A stretch of 64,000 nt of DNA from Lytechinus variegatus (GCF_018143015.1 NC_054758.1:9780501-9844500); one strand, 5' to 3'. Numbered from the stretch's first letter, positions 36,431 through 47,690 are shown. A program made the numbers and translations. The notes: a model not told the origin generated them from the letters alone.

Positions 36431-37100
36431 GCGTAATTATGTTTAAAACACTGCTTGAAATACTAGGTTCTCAGGTTTGTTTAGTGTAATTAGGCCCCTT
36501 GACCCCGTATTTCTTTACTTTTTGTAATTTTCTTGTCTTGTATTATCCCGTTGCCCCATCTAGTGCTTTTGCAAATGGTTTTTGCTACTTGTGTACTCGT
36601 TCCATCCATAGGATTAGCATTGGATCCACACATTCCTGAATCTCTCCGCTTGCCTTCCTATTCCAGTCCGAACGTTCCTGAAACAGTCCGCTTGCCTTCT
36701 TATTCCTGTCCGCACGTTCCTGAAACTGTCCGCTTTCCTTCCTATTCCAATCCGCATGTTCCTGATAAAATCCGCATTGTTTCTTCTTTCCTTCTTGAAG
36801 CTGACCTGATTGCGGATGGTTTCCGGAAGACGCGGATGGGTTTAGGAAGGGCAGGACATCATCAGGACATCGTCAGGACAGGGTCCCGAAGGTGTCAGGA
36901 ATTCATTATCCGCGTCCAAATTTTGGTCTCGACCAAAATTTGGATGCGGACAAATTTTGATTTCCCGAACATCAGGAAGGGTTTAGGACAGCGTGCGGAC
37001 ACTCCTGGGAATGTCCGGACAGGTTGCGGAAGGGTCGCGGATTGTAATTATTACATTCCGCGCCTTGTCCTGACGCTGTCCTGGCCCTAGTGGAAAAGGG

Positions 37101-38314
37101 GTTTTATACACAAGTGCATGTTAAGTATTAACAGCAACAGAACATCATAGAATCCATATCAGAATATTTACAACACTTCTTTTTAAACATTGAATACAAA
37201 TTGAATACAAACATTGAACAAAGAATGAAAACCTCGCATTATGTACACATCTGAGTATGAAAAAATTAAGTTAATGGAAATGAGAAAATACAATCTGATC
37301 AGCTGTTTATGACTTTACTTTTGAGATACAATTTTAAATCTCATTATTCAGCAAACCTTTTATTAATGATTGACCGAAATATATTTCTTTATTCAGGAAA
37401 GAAAAAAACAGAAGGCAAGCAGTTCTCAATTTTTTTTTGTGGAATCCTAAAAATGTATTTACAGTTAGCTTATTATAATTGTTTCGCGGGCCTTGCAAAA
37501 TTCCACACGTTCATTTTATCCAGAAGAGACTCTGGTAATAATATTTTCTTTAAAGCAAAGAATGAAAGATTCGCATTATGTATACATTTGAGTAAAACAA
37601 AGAAACATAAGTAAATGGAAGTGAGAAATATCTTGATTAGTTTTTATGATCATTCGAAGAAAACGTTGAGTAGAAAATTAAAAAACTCCTGTGGCTATTG
37701 ACAAATATATATTTTGCAAATAGGTAAAGAAAACACAAAAATAAGCAATTGTCAAAAAAAATATTCTGCAAGAAATTTGTGCATGCTACATCTTAAATTT
37801 ATCTACATTTCATTTTTGGATAAAACTGAATTTTTACAGGTCTTGCAAATGCTCACACTTTGATTTTTATCTAAAACAATTCCTAGTATGAAATTCTTCA
37901 AAACAGAATAAAAGCTTCGCAGTATATGTTCACATCTGAGTATGGCGAAAAGAAAAGACACAAACAAATAAATGGAAGTGAGAAATGTCGATTGTAACGT
38001 GATCAGTTTTTATGATCATTTGAAGATATTTTCGACTAGAAATTCATTCGAAATCTACAAATTATATTTTTCAATTTAGTAATGAATCACGATAAAATGT
38101 AATTCTCAAACTATAATGTTCTGTATGAAATTTAAAAGTATATATATATATATATATATTTCCGAGTATAGAACAAAAATGTCGTATTTACCCTTTTTAT
38201 TAGTTACCGTTCTCATGGACACCCATAATTCTTATGCTATGCATGATTTATCAAAAATATATTAAAAACATATTAAATTGGCAAAGGATGTACTAAATGG
38301 CAAAGGATGTACTA
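37101..38314. other. No gene recognised
   Basis: AT-rich DNA. Two or three loosely repeated stretches share CGCA(T/G)TATGT and GAAGTGAGAAAT (37230-37290, 37570-37630 and 37915-37990), suggesting an old duplication of about 350 bases. There is a short (TA)n at 38142-38159. Confidence 0.45.
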
Positions 38315-38690
38315 AAGTTATACAAAATAATAGTAAATATGAAAATCATGATTATGTTGCATCCCCGGAATCAACCAGTCTAGATCTCTCCATACCTGTT
38401 GACCGTGATGTGCTGGTTAAATATTCTTTGGACTTATAGGTCACTGACACTGGGCTTACTTGATTTTGGTTGTAAATATGACAAGATATATTCGCCGCAT
38501 CCCGCATTTATACACACAACTTATGCGAAGATCGCTCCCGAAGAACGGTTTTGTCCTCACTTATGCTTATACATGTACTAGTTTAACTAGGCAAAGCTAT
38601 TTTGAAAAATACATCGTAAGTCGGTTTCCGACCGTTTTGGAAGGTCGCTATTCTAAACCCGCTTCAAATGCTCATAATTATTACACAATA
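38315..38690 (+). repeat. Segmental duplication, copy 1 (uninterrupted)
   Basis: The segment matches 39555-39737 and then 40533-40727 at high identity. Shared blocks include GTTGCATCCCCG, CTGACACTGGGCTTACTTG and GGTTTCCGACCGTTTTGGAA. Here the two halves are contiguous, apart from GC at the joint near 38497. Confidence 0.85.
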
Positions 38691-39187
38691 AAACATATTA
38701 AACATTACATTGTTGAACCTTGAATAACCAACTTCACATTCCTCTGTATATTACACACTGTCACAACGTCAAAATGCATTAAATTGTTTCAGATCGTGAC
38801 GTAACTAGCGATCGGGTGTAGCGACCACAAACAGAATTCAATAAAGATATAAAGACATATATTTACAATATATAATGCGATACGTGTCAGTTATTCTGGT
38901 AGAAAATAATTTCTCAGTAATCATGCATTAGTAAATAAAATATAGCATTCTCTTAGTATTACGAACTACAACGCGTACGCATACACTTATCGACATTTGC
39001 TTATACATGCTGGCAGTTTCCAGTGTAAAAGCCTATTTGATTCGAACAAGCATTCATGACTTCAAAATGAATAGTTGTCTAAAACTAAGCTAAAAAAAAC
39101 TTCTTTGAAGGGTATATACAATTATTGATACAATTAAGTGTTTGTATGTCTATGGCAAAGGATGTACTACACCATTGTACACTGTTA

Positions 39188-39535
39188 GAAAAAATAAAAG
39201 AAGTTCCTGCAGCAGAGTCTCGAGAACACCTGTAATCTTACCGAATTGCGTAATCTTACAGGAAATTGGTATTTGATGTATGGAATCTTACAAATTTCCT
39301 TGAATAAAACACCCTTTTCCCCTTTTTAAACAGACCTGTTCTGTTAAATTGCAGAAAAATTATTGTTTTATGAATTTACAGAATGATTCTGTTATTGCTT
39401 TCTACAAAATCTTCTGTTTATTTTCTGTAAAATCACGGTTTTTTTACCAATTTCCTGTAAGATTACGCAATTCGGTAAGATTACAGGTGTTCTCGAGACT
39501 CTGCTGCAGGAACTTCTTTTATTTTTTCTGACAAT
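39188..39535. mobile_element. MITE with ~85-bp inverted ends
   Basis: The left arm (TGTTAGAAAAAATAAAAG onward through CTGCAGCAGAGTCTCGAGA) is repeated as its complement on the right, ending near 39535. The arms carry CCGAATTGCGTAATCTTACA. No sure target duplication was found. It lies between the two copies of the segmental duplication. Confidence 0.8.
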
Positions 39536-39554
39536 AAGCAGAATTGTACTATAC

Positions 39555-40727
39555 AAAGTTATACAAAATAATAGTAAATATGAAAATCGTGATTATGTTG
39601 CATCCCCGTAATCAACCAGTCTAGATCTCTCCATACCTGTTGACCGTGATGTGCTGGTTAAATATTCTTTGGACTTATAGGTCACTGACACTGGGCTTAC
39701 TTGATTTTGGTTGTAAATATGACAAGATATATTCGCCAGGTTTGTGACATATAGTACAATGCAAACTCAAATAACATTAATGAAGTAAATAGATGTATAG
39801 GCAGGCGCACATGATATCCATTAAATATACTACAATATCGCATAATATGCAGGTGCAAATTAAAAACTCCATCGAAAATTTAACTTTTGATTTGAATAAT
39901 ACGTACCATGTGCACATCTATCTAGTGATGTTACTCACGAACTGTACAATTTTAGACAATTTAAGTTGCTTAATTGGTGATTAGTAAAACAAGTTCAAAC
40001 TAAATAAAACATGCATACACAATCTGATTCTCTAAACAAACTGAAAGCAAAGAGATAGTACATCATCTAACCAGAGTAAGATATGCCTACGATATAAGAC
40101 CCTTACACTCCCATTTTGGGGGAACAATACAAATGGGCTTATGTGATCGCGTAATATTTAAGCAAGTGCCAATCACCACAAAATCTGTTCAAGATTTTAA
40201 ACATGTTAAATTGATATCAACAAAATACATGTGAAGGCATCAATTATAGGGGGCGTCGTGCCTTATTTCCGGCCCGTTAAGTGTGAATGGTCGATTGTTG
40301 CTTATTGTTTAATATTTATTTTTTTCTTCTTTGTGAACCAGGTTTAACCAACGTTGTGCAATCATTGGCCTCTTCCTGAATGCATTTATAGTGGAAGTCC
40401 TGCAGTGACAGGAGGTTTCAAGACCCTGCTCTCATCTGCTTTTCTTAAACTAAAAGTTTCCCTTAAACTGGTTCAGAAAACCACTTTGGAATATCTTGTT
40501 AGAGGAACGATCTCAGTTTCGCATGAAATTTGATCCCGCATTTATACACGCAACTTATGCGAAGATCGCTCCCGAAGAACGGTTTTGTCCTCACTTATAT
40601 ATGCTTATACATGTACTAGTTTAACTAGGCAAAGCTATTTTGAAAAATACATCGTAAGTCGGTTTCCGACCGTTTTGGAAGGTCGCTATTCTAAACCCGC
40701 TCATGCTCATAATTATTACACAATAAA
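39555..40727 (+). repeat. Segmental duplication, copy 2, split by a ~0.8-kb segment
   Basis: 39555-39737 and 40533-40727 match copy 1. The 795 bases between them (39738-40532) have no counterpart there. No target duplication or inverted ends are visible at the joints, so either an insertion here or a deletion in copy 1 is possible. No gene was recognised in the extra segment. Confidence 0.8.
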
Positions 40728-40768
40728 CTATACTTTCAACTAAACAAGTCATGATAAGGGGGACATGA

Positions 40769-41710
40769 CTAACACATGATCACAAAGGCAAGAAGATACA
40801 TGAGCAGGTACAGAAAGTGCCAATGTGATGAATCCATGTATGATCTGCGAGCTCCAGACCATACATCCGAATCTGCGTAGTTTGGAGGTGTCGGGTCAGC
40901 AGACCTATTGGATTGTTCACTAACAGTCTTGCTCCTACTGGTTGCTTTCTCTGTACTGGGAATACCAGAATAACCAGGGGGCCACTCAAAGTCGTTGCAC
41001 GTTGCAGCAGCTACGGTGGATGTTATGTCATGTGTACAGCAGGAGAAACGGGTCGTATCGGGTAGGAAGAATATAGCTCTGGTGGTGGGCCCATTATGTG
41101 TTATGTTATGCAGTTTGACTAGATCCCGGTCGTTCTGGTAGCATGTCAGTGTGGTTGGCATACTTCCAGTCTTGGCCCAACAATGTACTTCATACGGATA
41201 CTCACTATCACTCAAAGTGACGAAGCACTCTGCCGGACCGGGGGGACTCTGTACAACAACATCCTTCCTCTGAGTATCATGTACAACATTCTCCAAACTT
41301 TGCCACACAGCCGTGAGTATGTACTGATCTCCGTCTATGGTATCAACCTCATCAATAGTCATATCGACACCGGGAAATGTATCTCTGTCTGTGATAGTAG
41401 TAGTGTATCTTGATATTTGAGACGGATCTTTGAAGCCAGCAACATCATTTTGTCCATTGATGCAGAAAGGACGACCTTTTGATCCGAACTGAATCGTATA
41501 AAAGAAAGAAAACTGGACTGAACTGGAAGGCCGCTCGAGATAGAATGTGACTGCCCCACGCGTACCCACATCCAACGTAACCGGTTCCACCCACCTTATG
41601 TTGCCTGCTACGAGTATTGGAAAACATACAGAATAGAAGACCAAAGCGAGAATCGCCCGATAGAGGAGGCTCAGGGTCGAGAAGCAATTTGCAATGTTCC
41701 GACGTTCGCT
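40769..41710 (-). CDS. Ig-like ectodomain exon with leading hydrophobic segment
   Basis: On the minus strand an acceptor CTTCTTGCAG precedes AGC GAA CGT at 41710, and the frame ends in TAG at 40769-40771. A hydrophobic stretch, ILALVFYSVCFPILVAG, is followed by NIRWVEPVTLDV and about 200 residues of beta-rich, Cys-containing sequence in two blocks. The second block has clustered Cys (PAECF, VHCWAK, LTCYQ, FSCCTH, ATCND) like an Ig C2 fold. Possible N-glycosylation sites are HNIT and SNRS. A Ser/Thr/Pro stalk and a hydrophobic tail (FLYLLMYLLAFVIMC) suggest a GPI anchor or a membrane end. It is probably a cell-surface protein. The exon has no early ATG of its own; an ATG frame extends upstream to 41800 if unspliced. 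It may be the 3' end of the ankyrin gene. Confidence 0.55.
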   Translation of the reverse strand, partial: SERRNIANCFSTLSLLYRAILALVFYSVCFPILVAGNIRWVEPVTLDVGTRGAVTFYLERPSSSVQFSFFYTIQFGSKGRPFCINGQNDVAGFKDPSQISRYTTTITDRDTFPGVDMTIDEVDTIDGDQYILTAVWQSLENVVHDTQRKDVVVQSPPGPAECFVTLSDSEYPYEVHCWAKTGSMPTTLTCYQNDRDLVKLHNITHNGPTTRAIFFLPDTTRFSCCTHDITSTVAAATCNDFEWPPGYSGIPSTEKATSRSKTVSEQSNRSADPTPPNYADSDVWSGARRSYMDSSHWHFLYLLMYLLAFVIMC

Positions 41711-41774
41711 CTGCAAGAAGAGTATACAGTAGTAAAAAGGAGCAAAAGAATCAATCATGTGGGGATTTCGGAGC

Positions 41775-44216
41775 TTTACTGACAATTGGTCTAATATCAC
41801 TTGGTCTAATCTTTAGATGGGCTAACATTCGGACTAAACCCACGTAGTCCAATTGTAATTGGTCTAATCACCACTTGGTCTAATAGGCCAATCAGTCTAA
41901 TGACTTTCATTTGCCATCTAATTGCCATTGCGTCTAATGTATTTTATTGGTCATGGCCATAGCATTCACGGACACAACTATGCCGGCTAAAATGATTAAT
42001 ATCATGGGTCCAAACCATCCGAACGCCGTGTTATAAACGTCACTAGGTCTTATTGCATTTGGTCTAATACTAGTTCGTCTAATTGTCGGTTAGTCTTATA
42101 CTAGTTGGTCTAATACCAAATCTTCTTATCCCAACTTGGTCTATTATTCATTTGGTCTAATTTCCATTTTGGCTAATTACCACTTGGTCTAATTTCAACT
42201 TCGGTTAATTGCCACTTCATGTAATTTTCAAATAGTGTAAAATTCATTTCGTGTACATGCCACTTTGTCTAATTTCCAATTTGTCTAATTTCAATTTGAG
42301 ATAATGGTTTGTTGGGCCATTTCCATTATGCCATCATACATACAGTTTATTCGTATTATTTGTGTATAAATCTTTTTCATTTTTGAACCTGAACACTGCA
42401 GAAATTTAATATTGCATTGCATGTTGTCCACTATAGGCCTTCTTAGGCCTATCCATTTTCTTATATGTAAATGAGAAATGATAGGGATTTGGGAAGGAAT
42501 AAAAAATCAGAACAAGCGAAAAATGAATGAAGAGGATCAAGGGGTGGAGGGGCCTTGCCCCCCCCAAAAAAAAACAAGGGAGAGAGAAAGAGGGGGAAGG
42601 AAAATGGAAAGCAGAAAGGGAGAAGGTAAAGAGAAAATAAGGGGAAGGGAGAGGGGAGAGAAAAGGGAAGAAAAGGGAGAGGGGAAAGCAAAAGAAGGGG
42701 AGAGAGAAAGGGAATAGAAAGAAAAGAAGGGAGAAATAGAGAGATAAAGAAGAAATTGAAGGGAGAGGTGAGAGAAGGGAAGAGAATAGAAGAAGGAAAA
42801 AAGGAGAGGAACGGGAAAAGAGAGAAAGAAACTTAAGGGAAATGGAGAGAGAAAAAGAATGAAAAAAGATGAGGGAGGGGGAATGAGAGAGAAAGCGAAA
42901 GAGAGAGGGAGCGGGGAAAGGAAGAGAAAAAGAAAGGAGAGGGGAGAGAAAAGGAAGGGAAAAGAGAAGGAAAAACAGTAAAGGAGGAGAAAGAAAACGG
43001 AAAATAGAGGGAAAGGAAACGGACAGATAGAAAAGAAACATACGATGTCGACATAAATCTTGCTACCACATACAAAACTGCAATTTCATATTTTGTTGGG
43101 GATAGCATTCATAATCTTAGGGATCACGCGCCCTTTGCCCTTCCCCAATACATTTTAAGGAGGAGGCGAAGAAGTAGAACAAAAAATAAATAAAAGATTT
43201 GAAAACTACTAACAAAATATTCAAAACCAAATCACATGATTTAATGGCTTTGTAACATTTGGAATCCCCAAACTGCATAACTATTTGCTTATATTGTGTT
43301 AAGTCAAGTCCAGCTATCGTCCGTAACAATGATTATATAGGCCTAAATGTTTACATGATAATGTTATTCTGATGAAACCCCCGCCACTCGACCATTATTC
43401 ATAAGCTACAAGGTCCCAAATTTACTGTTCACCCAATACTTAGAATCTGTTAATGTGTATGCGGTGATGTACTGGTTATGAGTTTGATGTAATTTTCAGC
43501 ATCATAGACATGATCGATATAGGCCTTATTATATGAATTATATTTGCTGAGCGACTATCTCGTCATCGGTATTCTTTCACGGATAGGCTTTGCGCCCGTC
43601 ACCAGCCCTACCCCGGCTCTACCCCTCCGGATCCTGGCGACATGAATTAACTTATGCATGGTGTATTTATTTATCCATGGCCATATTTGTTAATTTTAGA
43701 TCAAACAAATCAATATGAGTGATTTTATATTAGACAAAATGGACATTAGACCAAGTGTGAATTAGGCCAAACGATACAATTAGACGAAATTAAAATTGAC
43801 GATTAGCCCAACTGGTTAATAGACCATTTGGTTTTTAGACCAAGTGGTCATTAGACCAATCGGATATTTGACCAAGTGTAAATTAGACCGAAAGGTCAAT
43901 AGACCATATAACAATTAGACGAAATGAAAATTAGATTACGTGGAAATTAGACTAAGTAGTGTTAGACCAACTGGATATTAAACCAAATGGTTTTAGCCCG
44001 ACTGTCAATTAGACAAATTGGATATTAGACCAAGTGGGAATTAGACGAATTTGATATTATACCTAGTGAGAATCAGCCCAAGTGGTCATTAGACCAAATG
44101 GGAATTAGACGAATTGGATATTTGACGAACTGGTTGTAGAAAAAAGAGGGTTTAGACTTTGTGAAGTTGGACGAACTGATAAGTAGACCAATTGGTATTA
44201 GACCACCCAATAATTC
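41775..44216. mobile_element. TU-like foldback element with inverted arrays of ~14-bp words
   Basis: From about 41778 to 42300 the sequence is a degenerate array of TTGGTCTAAT words. From about 43725 to 44216 the same word is in reverse orientation (ATTAGACCAA). The 1.4-kb centre holds a polypurine tract and no gene. Long inverted repeats made of short tandem units are the described structure of sea-urchin TU foldback transposons. The exact ends and target duplication were not resolved. It lies between the Ig exon and the last ankyrin-gene module exon. Confidence 0.65.
42530..43030. repeat. 500-base polypurine tract
   Basis: The plus strand is almost entirely A and G (GAGAGAAAGAGGGGG and similar). 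The minus strand is polypyrimidine and gives a false Ser/Phe/Leu/Pro frame of 211 residues. Such tracts can form triplex DNA. It begins next to a GATCAAGGGGTGGAGG stretch, and similar stretches occur near 34896 and 33190. Confidence 0.9.
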
Positions 44217-44470
44217 ACATTTCGGTGGGTCATTAAAGTATAGATTTTTGTATACACATGTCGTCTTTTTACATAATGATCGGTTACTGTGTAGATCAAA
44301 CGAGATCCAAAAAAGTATTTAAAAAAATGAAATAAAATAAAGAAATTAATAAATAAAAATGATAATGAAAGTCATTGTCTTGATTTCATAATTGCATTGG
44401 ATCACAGCGATTTATGGAACACAGATATCTGTGTGGATGCCCTATTCCCGGCAATCCTATGAAAAGTTAC

Positions 44471-44594
44471 CTTTATTCCCAGTTTAAGATCGACTGCGTC
44501 TTTTTCATTGGTCCTGTGGGTGATAGGCAAATCATCAGTAGCTGGTACCTCACCTCCGTAAAGTTGTGTTTTTGGTTTGGCGACACATGACCCA
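44471..44594 (-). CDS. Module exon B, copy 3
   Basis: 124 bases, phase 2 in and 0 out. It reads GSCVAKPKTQLYGGEVPATD, then DLPITHRTNEK and KLGIK before GTAACT. It is the last module exon seen, and the frame is still open at its donor. Confidence 0.66.
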
Positions 44595-45254
44595 CTGAAA
44601 TATAATACGAAATAGAGTAGGTTATATGCAAAATTATGGTGATTTTCATTCTCTGAGGTGAATGTCTTAAAAACACGTTAGACGAAGACATTCGTAAATG
44701 CACTCTAATTAAATTAGTTGTCGGTATATTGAATATACTCCTTAGATACCTCTGGCGGATTATTATCATTGGACTAGTATTTTTTTAATTTGTTGCGTTG
44801 CATGTTTGATTTTATTTCCATCTGGCCCTGATTCTTGCGTAATTTTCATATATCTACGTTTATTGATGTATATCCAGTGCCGTAGTCTTATTTTAAGGGG
44901 TGTCCTTTTTCAACCCTTTGTGCCTATGACTGTCCCCTTCCATGAAATGACTGTTATTTATTGCTATTTTTCCGTGAAATATTGCCGATTAATTTTATGT
45001 TGTATGGTCAATCGCTGCATGGAAATAAAATAATAAATCAATGTATGTACATCCATTCATTTGGAAGAGTTAACGTTATTATGCATAGGGTAACACACGC
45101 GATTGGCAGCTTTTGCCATTTTGTGGTCCCCTTTTAACAGAGATGTAATGTTCTTTCTTTTACATCAATAACATTGTCTATATATAATGCAAGATAAGGT
45201 ATGGTGAGATATTTATGTCTTATACACAAAAAGTCTCAAAGCACAGGCTCTTAC

Positions 45255-45328
45255 CGCGTACATGGTGTTGGACGAATAGTTGTCTTGATATGTCGGGAAG
45301 AGCTATCAGGGTCCGTTCGCCGGGGATT
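45255..45328 (-). CDS. Module exon A, copy 3
   Basis: 74 bases, phase 0 in and 2 out. It reads NPRRTDPDSSSRHIKTTIRP and ends TPCTR. It is nine bases longer than the other copies at its 3' end, so frame is kept. Confidence 0.62.
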
Positions 45329-45646
45329 CTGTGGGTGAAACATAAACAAGTCATGTTCAAGTATGGTATTGTGTAGTTGTTTTTTAACACTAGGAATAAT
45401 GGATTATTCAGTTATCTAATGATGTTGTAATTATACATGTATTAACCAAAAATACATTAGATTAAATGAAAAGAGGAATAATAATCCTTAGCAGAGGAAC
45501 CAATAGTGACATCATTGCCTTTGCCTAGTGATACTAAATGTTTTAGGACATGCCCTTGATTTCTTAATTGCATTGAATCACAACGATTTATGGAACACAG
45601 ACATCTGTGTGGCTGGCAAATTCCCGGCAATCATATGAAAGGTTAC

Positions 45647-45770
45647 CTTTTTTCCCAGTTTAGGGTCCACTGCGTCGTTTTCATTGGTGATGCTGGTGAC
45701 AGTCAAATCATCAGTATCTGGTACCTCACCTCCATGAAGTTGTGTTTTTGGTTTGGAGACACAAGAAACA
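45647..45770 (-). CDS. Module exon B, copy 2
   Basis: 124 bases, phase 2 in and 0 out. It reads VSCVSKPKTQLHGGEVPDTD, then DLTVTSITNEN and KLGKK before GTAACC. It is closely related to B copies 1 and 3. Confidence 0.68.
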
Positions 45771-45959
45771 CTGAAACATAATATGAAAGAGAATAGGTTG
45801 TATACAAAGTATTTGACTTTCCTTTTCTGCGGTGAAAATTTGTACTTATTTGGAGGAGTTATACCGTATTATTTCTGTTTCTGTTTGTGGTAACTCCCGT
45901 AGGAACTCGGCAGGACAGCATTTTGCTGGTAAACGCCAAGCTGGTATAAAACCAATTAC

Positions 45960-46140
45960 CTATGAAACATTTTACGTCTAGGATAATCAGTCATAGTGGC
46001 TGACGTTATAGACGACAGATACATGTATCACTCTCGGGCCTTTTTATCAAAGTGGAGACAATGGCAGAGTTGGGATTCGAACTCACAACCTTACGGTTAT
46101 GAGTCCAATGCTCTAACCACTGGACCACACGACCCGTGTA
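45960..46140 (-). mobile_element. tRNA-derived SINE with tRNA-Met-like head
   Basis: On the minus strand a tRNA-like head starts near 46135 with TGGTCCAGTGGTTAGAGC (A box). It has a CTCATAA anticodon loop (CAT, plus-strand 46099-46101) and a B box, GAGTTCGAATC. The T-stem pairs poorly and a non-tRNA body follows toward 45960, so a SINE or tRNA pseudogene is more likely than a working tRNA. It lies in an intron of the ankyrin gene. Confidence 0.6.
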
Positions 46141-46354
46141 CAGGTACAGGGTGTATGTACAGGATGTGCGCCCAATTAGCAGCAATCGTTTTTTATAGTC
46201 CTTTTTTTTTTCCAAAGACAGTATTTTCTTCCTCTTACATCAATAATATATATTTATGTTAATAAAGTATTACCTCCACTTCCACATGCCAGATAAGGTA
46301 AGGTGGTATACTTATGTCTTAGACACAAAAAAGCCACAAACCACAGATTCTTAC

Positions 46355-46419
46355 CGTATAGAACGACTAGTTTTCTTGATATGTACGATAAGGGTAACAA
46401 AGTTAACCCGCCAGGGATT
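46355..46419 (-). CDS. Module exon A, copy 2 (diverged)
   Basis: 65 bases, phase 0 in and 2 out, between CAG and GTAAGA. It reads NPWRVNFVTLIVHIKKTSRS and ends IR. It is more diverged than the other two A copies but has the same length and splice sites. Confidence 0.6.
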
Positions 46420-46734
46420 CTGTGAGTGAAACATAAACATGTCATGTTCGAGTATGGTATTGTGTAGTTGTTTTTAACACTAGGAATAATGGATTATTCA
46501 GTTATATAATGATGTTGTAATTATACATGTATTAACCAAAATACATTGGATTTCATGAAGAGATGAAAAATAATTCCTAGCAGAGGAACCAATAGTGACA
46601 TTATTGCCTTTGCCTAGTGATACTAAATGTTTTAGGACATGCCCTTGATTTCTTAATTGCATTGAATCACAACGTTTATGGAACACAGAGATATGTGGGG
46701 CTGCCGTATTCCCGGTAATCATATGAAAGGTTAC

Positions 46735-46858
46735 CTTTATTTCCAGTTTAGGATCCACTGGGTCGTTTTCATTGGTCATGCTGGTGACACGCAAATCATC
46801 GGTTGCTGGTACCTCACCTCCATGAAGTTGTGTCTTTGGTTCGGAAACACACGACTCA
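46735..46858 (-). CDS. Module exon B, copy 1
   Basis: 124 bases, phase 2 in and 0 out. It reads ESCVSEPKTQLHGGEVPATD, then DLRVTSMTNEN and KLEIK before a GTAACC donor. It is hydrophilic and acidic, with no recognised domain. Confidence 0.7.
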
Positions 46859-47251
46859 CTGAAACATAATATGAAAGAGAAAATGTTATATACAAAGTGG
46901 GATGACTTTCCTTTTCTGCGGTGAAAATCTTTAAAAATCACGTTAGACCAAGACATTTGTAAAGCTACTTTAGTTGCATTAGTTGTTGCTTTATTGAATC
47001 TAATCCTTAGAAAATAAACGTAAGTATGTAGGACCTATCGACTTATTTCGAAGAGTTATACCTTATTATGTACAGGGTATACGCCCCGCAACCGCACGCC
47101 CAATTTGCAGCAATTGCTATTTTGTGGTCCCTTTTTAACCAAAGACAGTATTTTCTTGCTTTTACATCAATAATAATTATTTCTCTTAATAAAGTTTTAA
47201 CCTCTACTTCTACGTCAACATGTCAGATAAGGTAAAGTGGTATATTCTTAC

Positions 47252-47316
47252 CGTGTAGGGCGAATAGTTGTCTTGATATGTCGGGAAAGTCTATCAGGGT
47301 CCGTTCGCCAGCGATT
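47252..47316 (-). CDS. Module exon A, copy 1
   Basis: 65 bases, phase 0 in and 2 out. It reads NRWRTDPDRLSRHIKTTIRP and ends TR. The donor is GTAAGA. It is near-identical in its shared parts to exon A copy 3, and the copies align over the RRTDPD and HIKTTIRP words. Confidence 0.65.
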
Positions 47317-47690
47317 CTTTGGGTGAAAAATACAAATGACATGTTCAAGTATGGTATTAGTTGTCCTGCAAAGCTATATAGGCCCAAAGGATTATGTAAT
47401 TATCTAATGTAGTTGCAATTAAGTACATAAGATTATATGCAAACATGAATAATACACCCAGACAGTGACTTGAGACCATTGTTCCTATCTGTACTTATTG
47501 TTTTAATACACTGTCTTCATAATGAAAACATGTATTAAGTTTTATCAAAAAAGAGAATGAACTTGTAATCAATAATTTAAGTTGAAAGTGATTTCACGTA
47601 CAGTGAATCAAATGGTCGCTAATTCTTTCACTTTCATTATTTTTCTGCATTCTAGTAAGGTGGAAATAGAGTAGCGTGTACTATACTTAC

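Larger units (their letters stand above)
32740..37100. mobile_element. Possible foldback element with AGGACAG-word arms
   Basis: TTTTCCACTAGGGC at about 32750 and its complement GCCCTAGTGGAAAA near 37085-37098 are inverted. The left arm (to about 33020) and right arm (about 36600-37090) are built from degenerate GGACAG, GCGGAC and AGGAAGG words in both orientations. The right arm includes three 42-base units with CCTGAAAC and GTCCGC. Between the arms lie GCTCGCGC repeats and a SINE. It could equally be two separate hairpin elements. No transposase was seen. Confidence 0.45.

Noticed and set aside
36533-37090. 185-residue frame with VPETVRLPSYS repeats
   Set aside because: The repeats are the 42-base words of a foldback arm, and later residues read the same words in reverse orientation. 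It is not a gene.
42406-43041. 211-residue Ser/Phe/Leu/Pro-rich minus-strand frame
   Set aside because: It is a direct translation of the polypyrimidine strand and has no coding signature.
46063-46135. Functional tRNA-Met gene on the minus strand
   Set aside because: The A and B boxes and the CAT loop are present, but T-stem pairing is poor and a non-tRNA body follows, as in a SINE.
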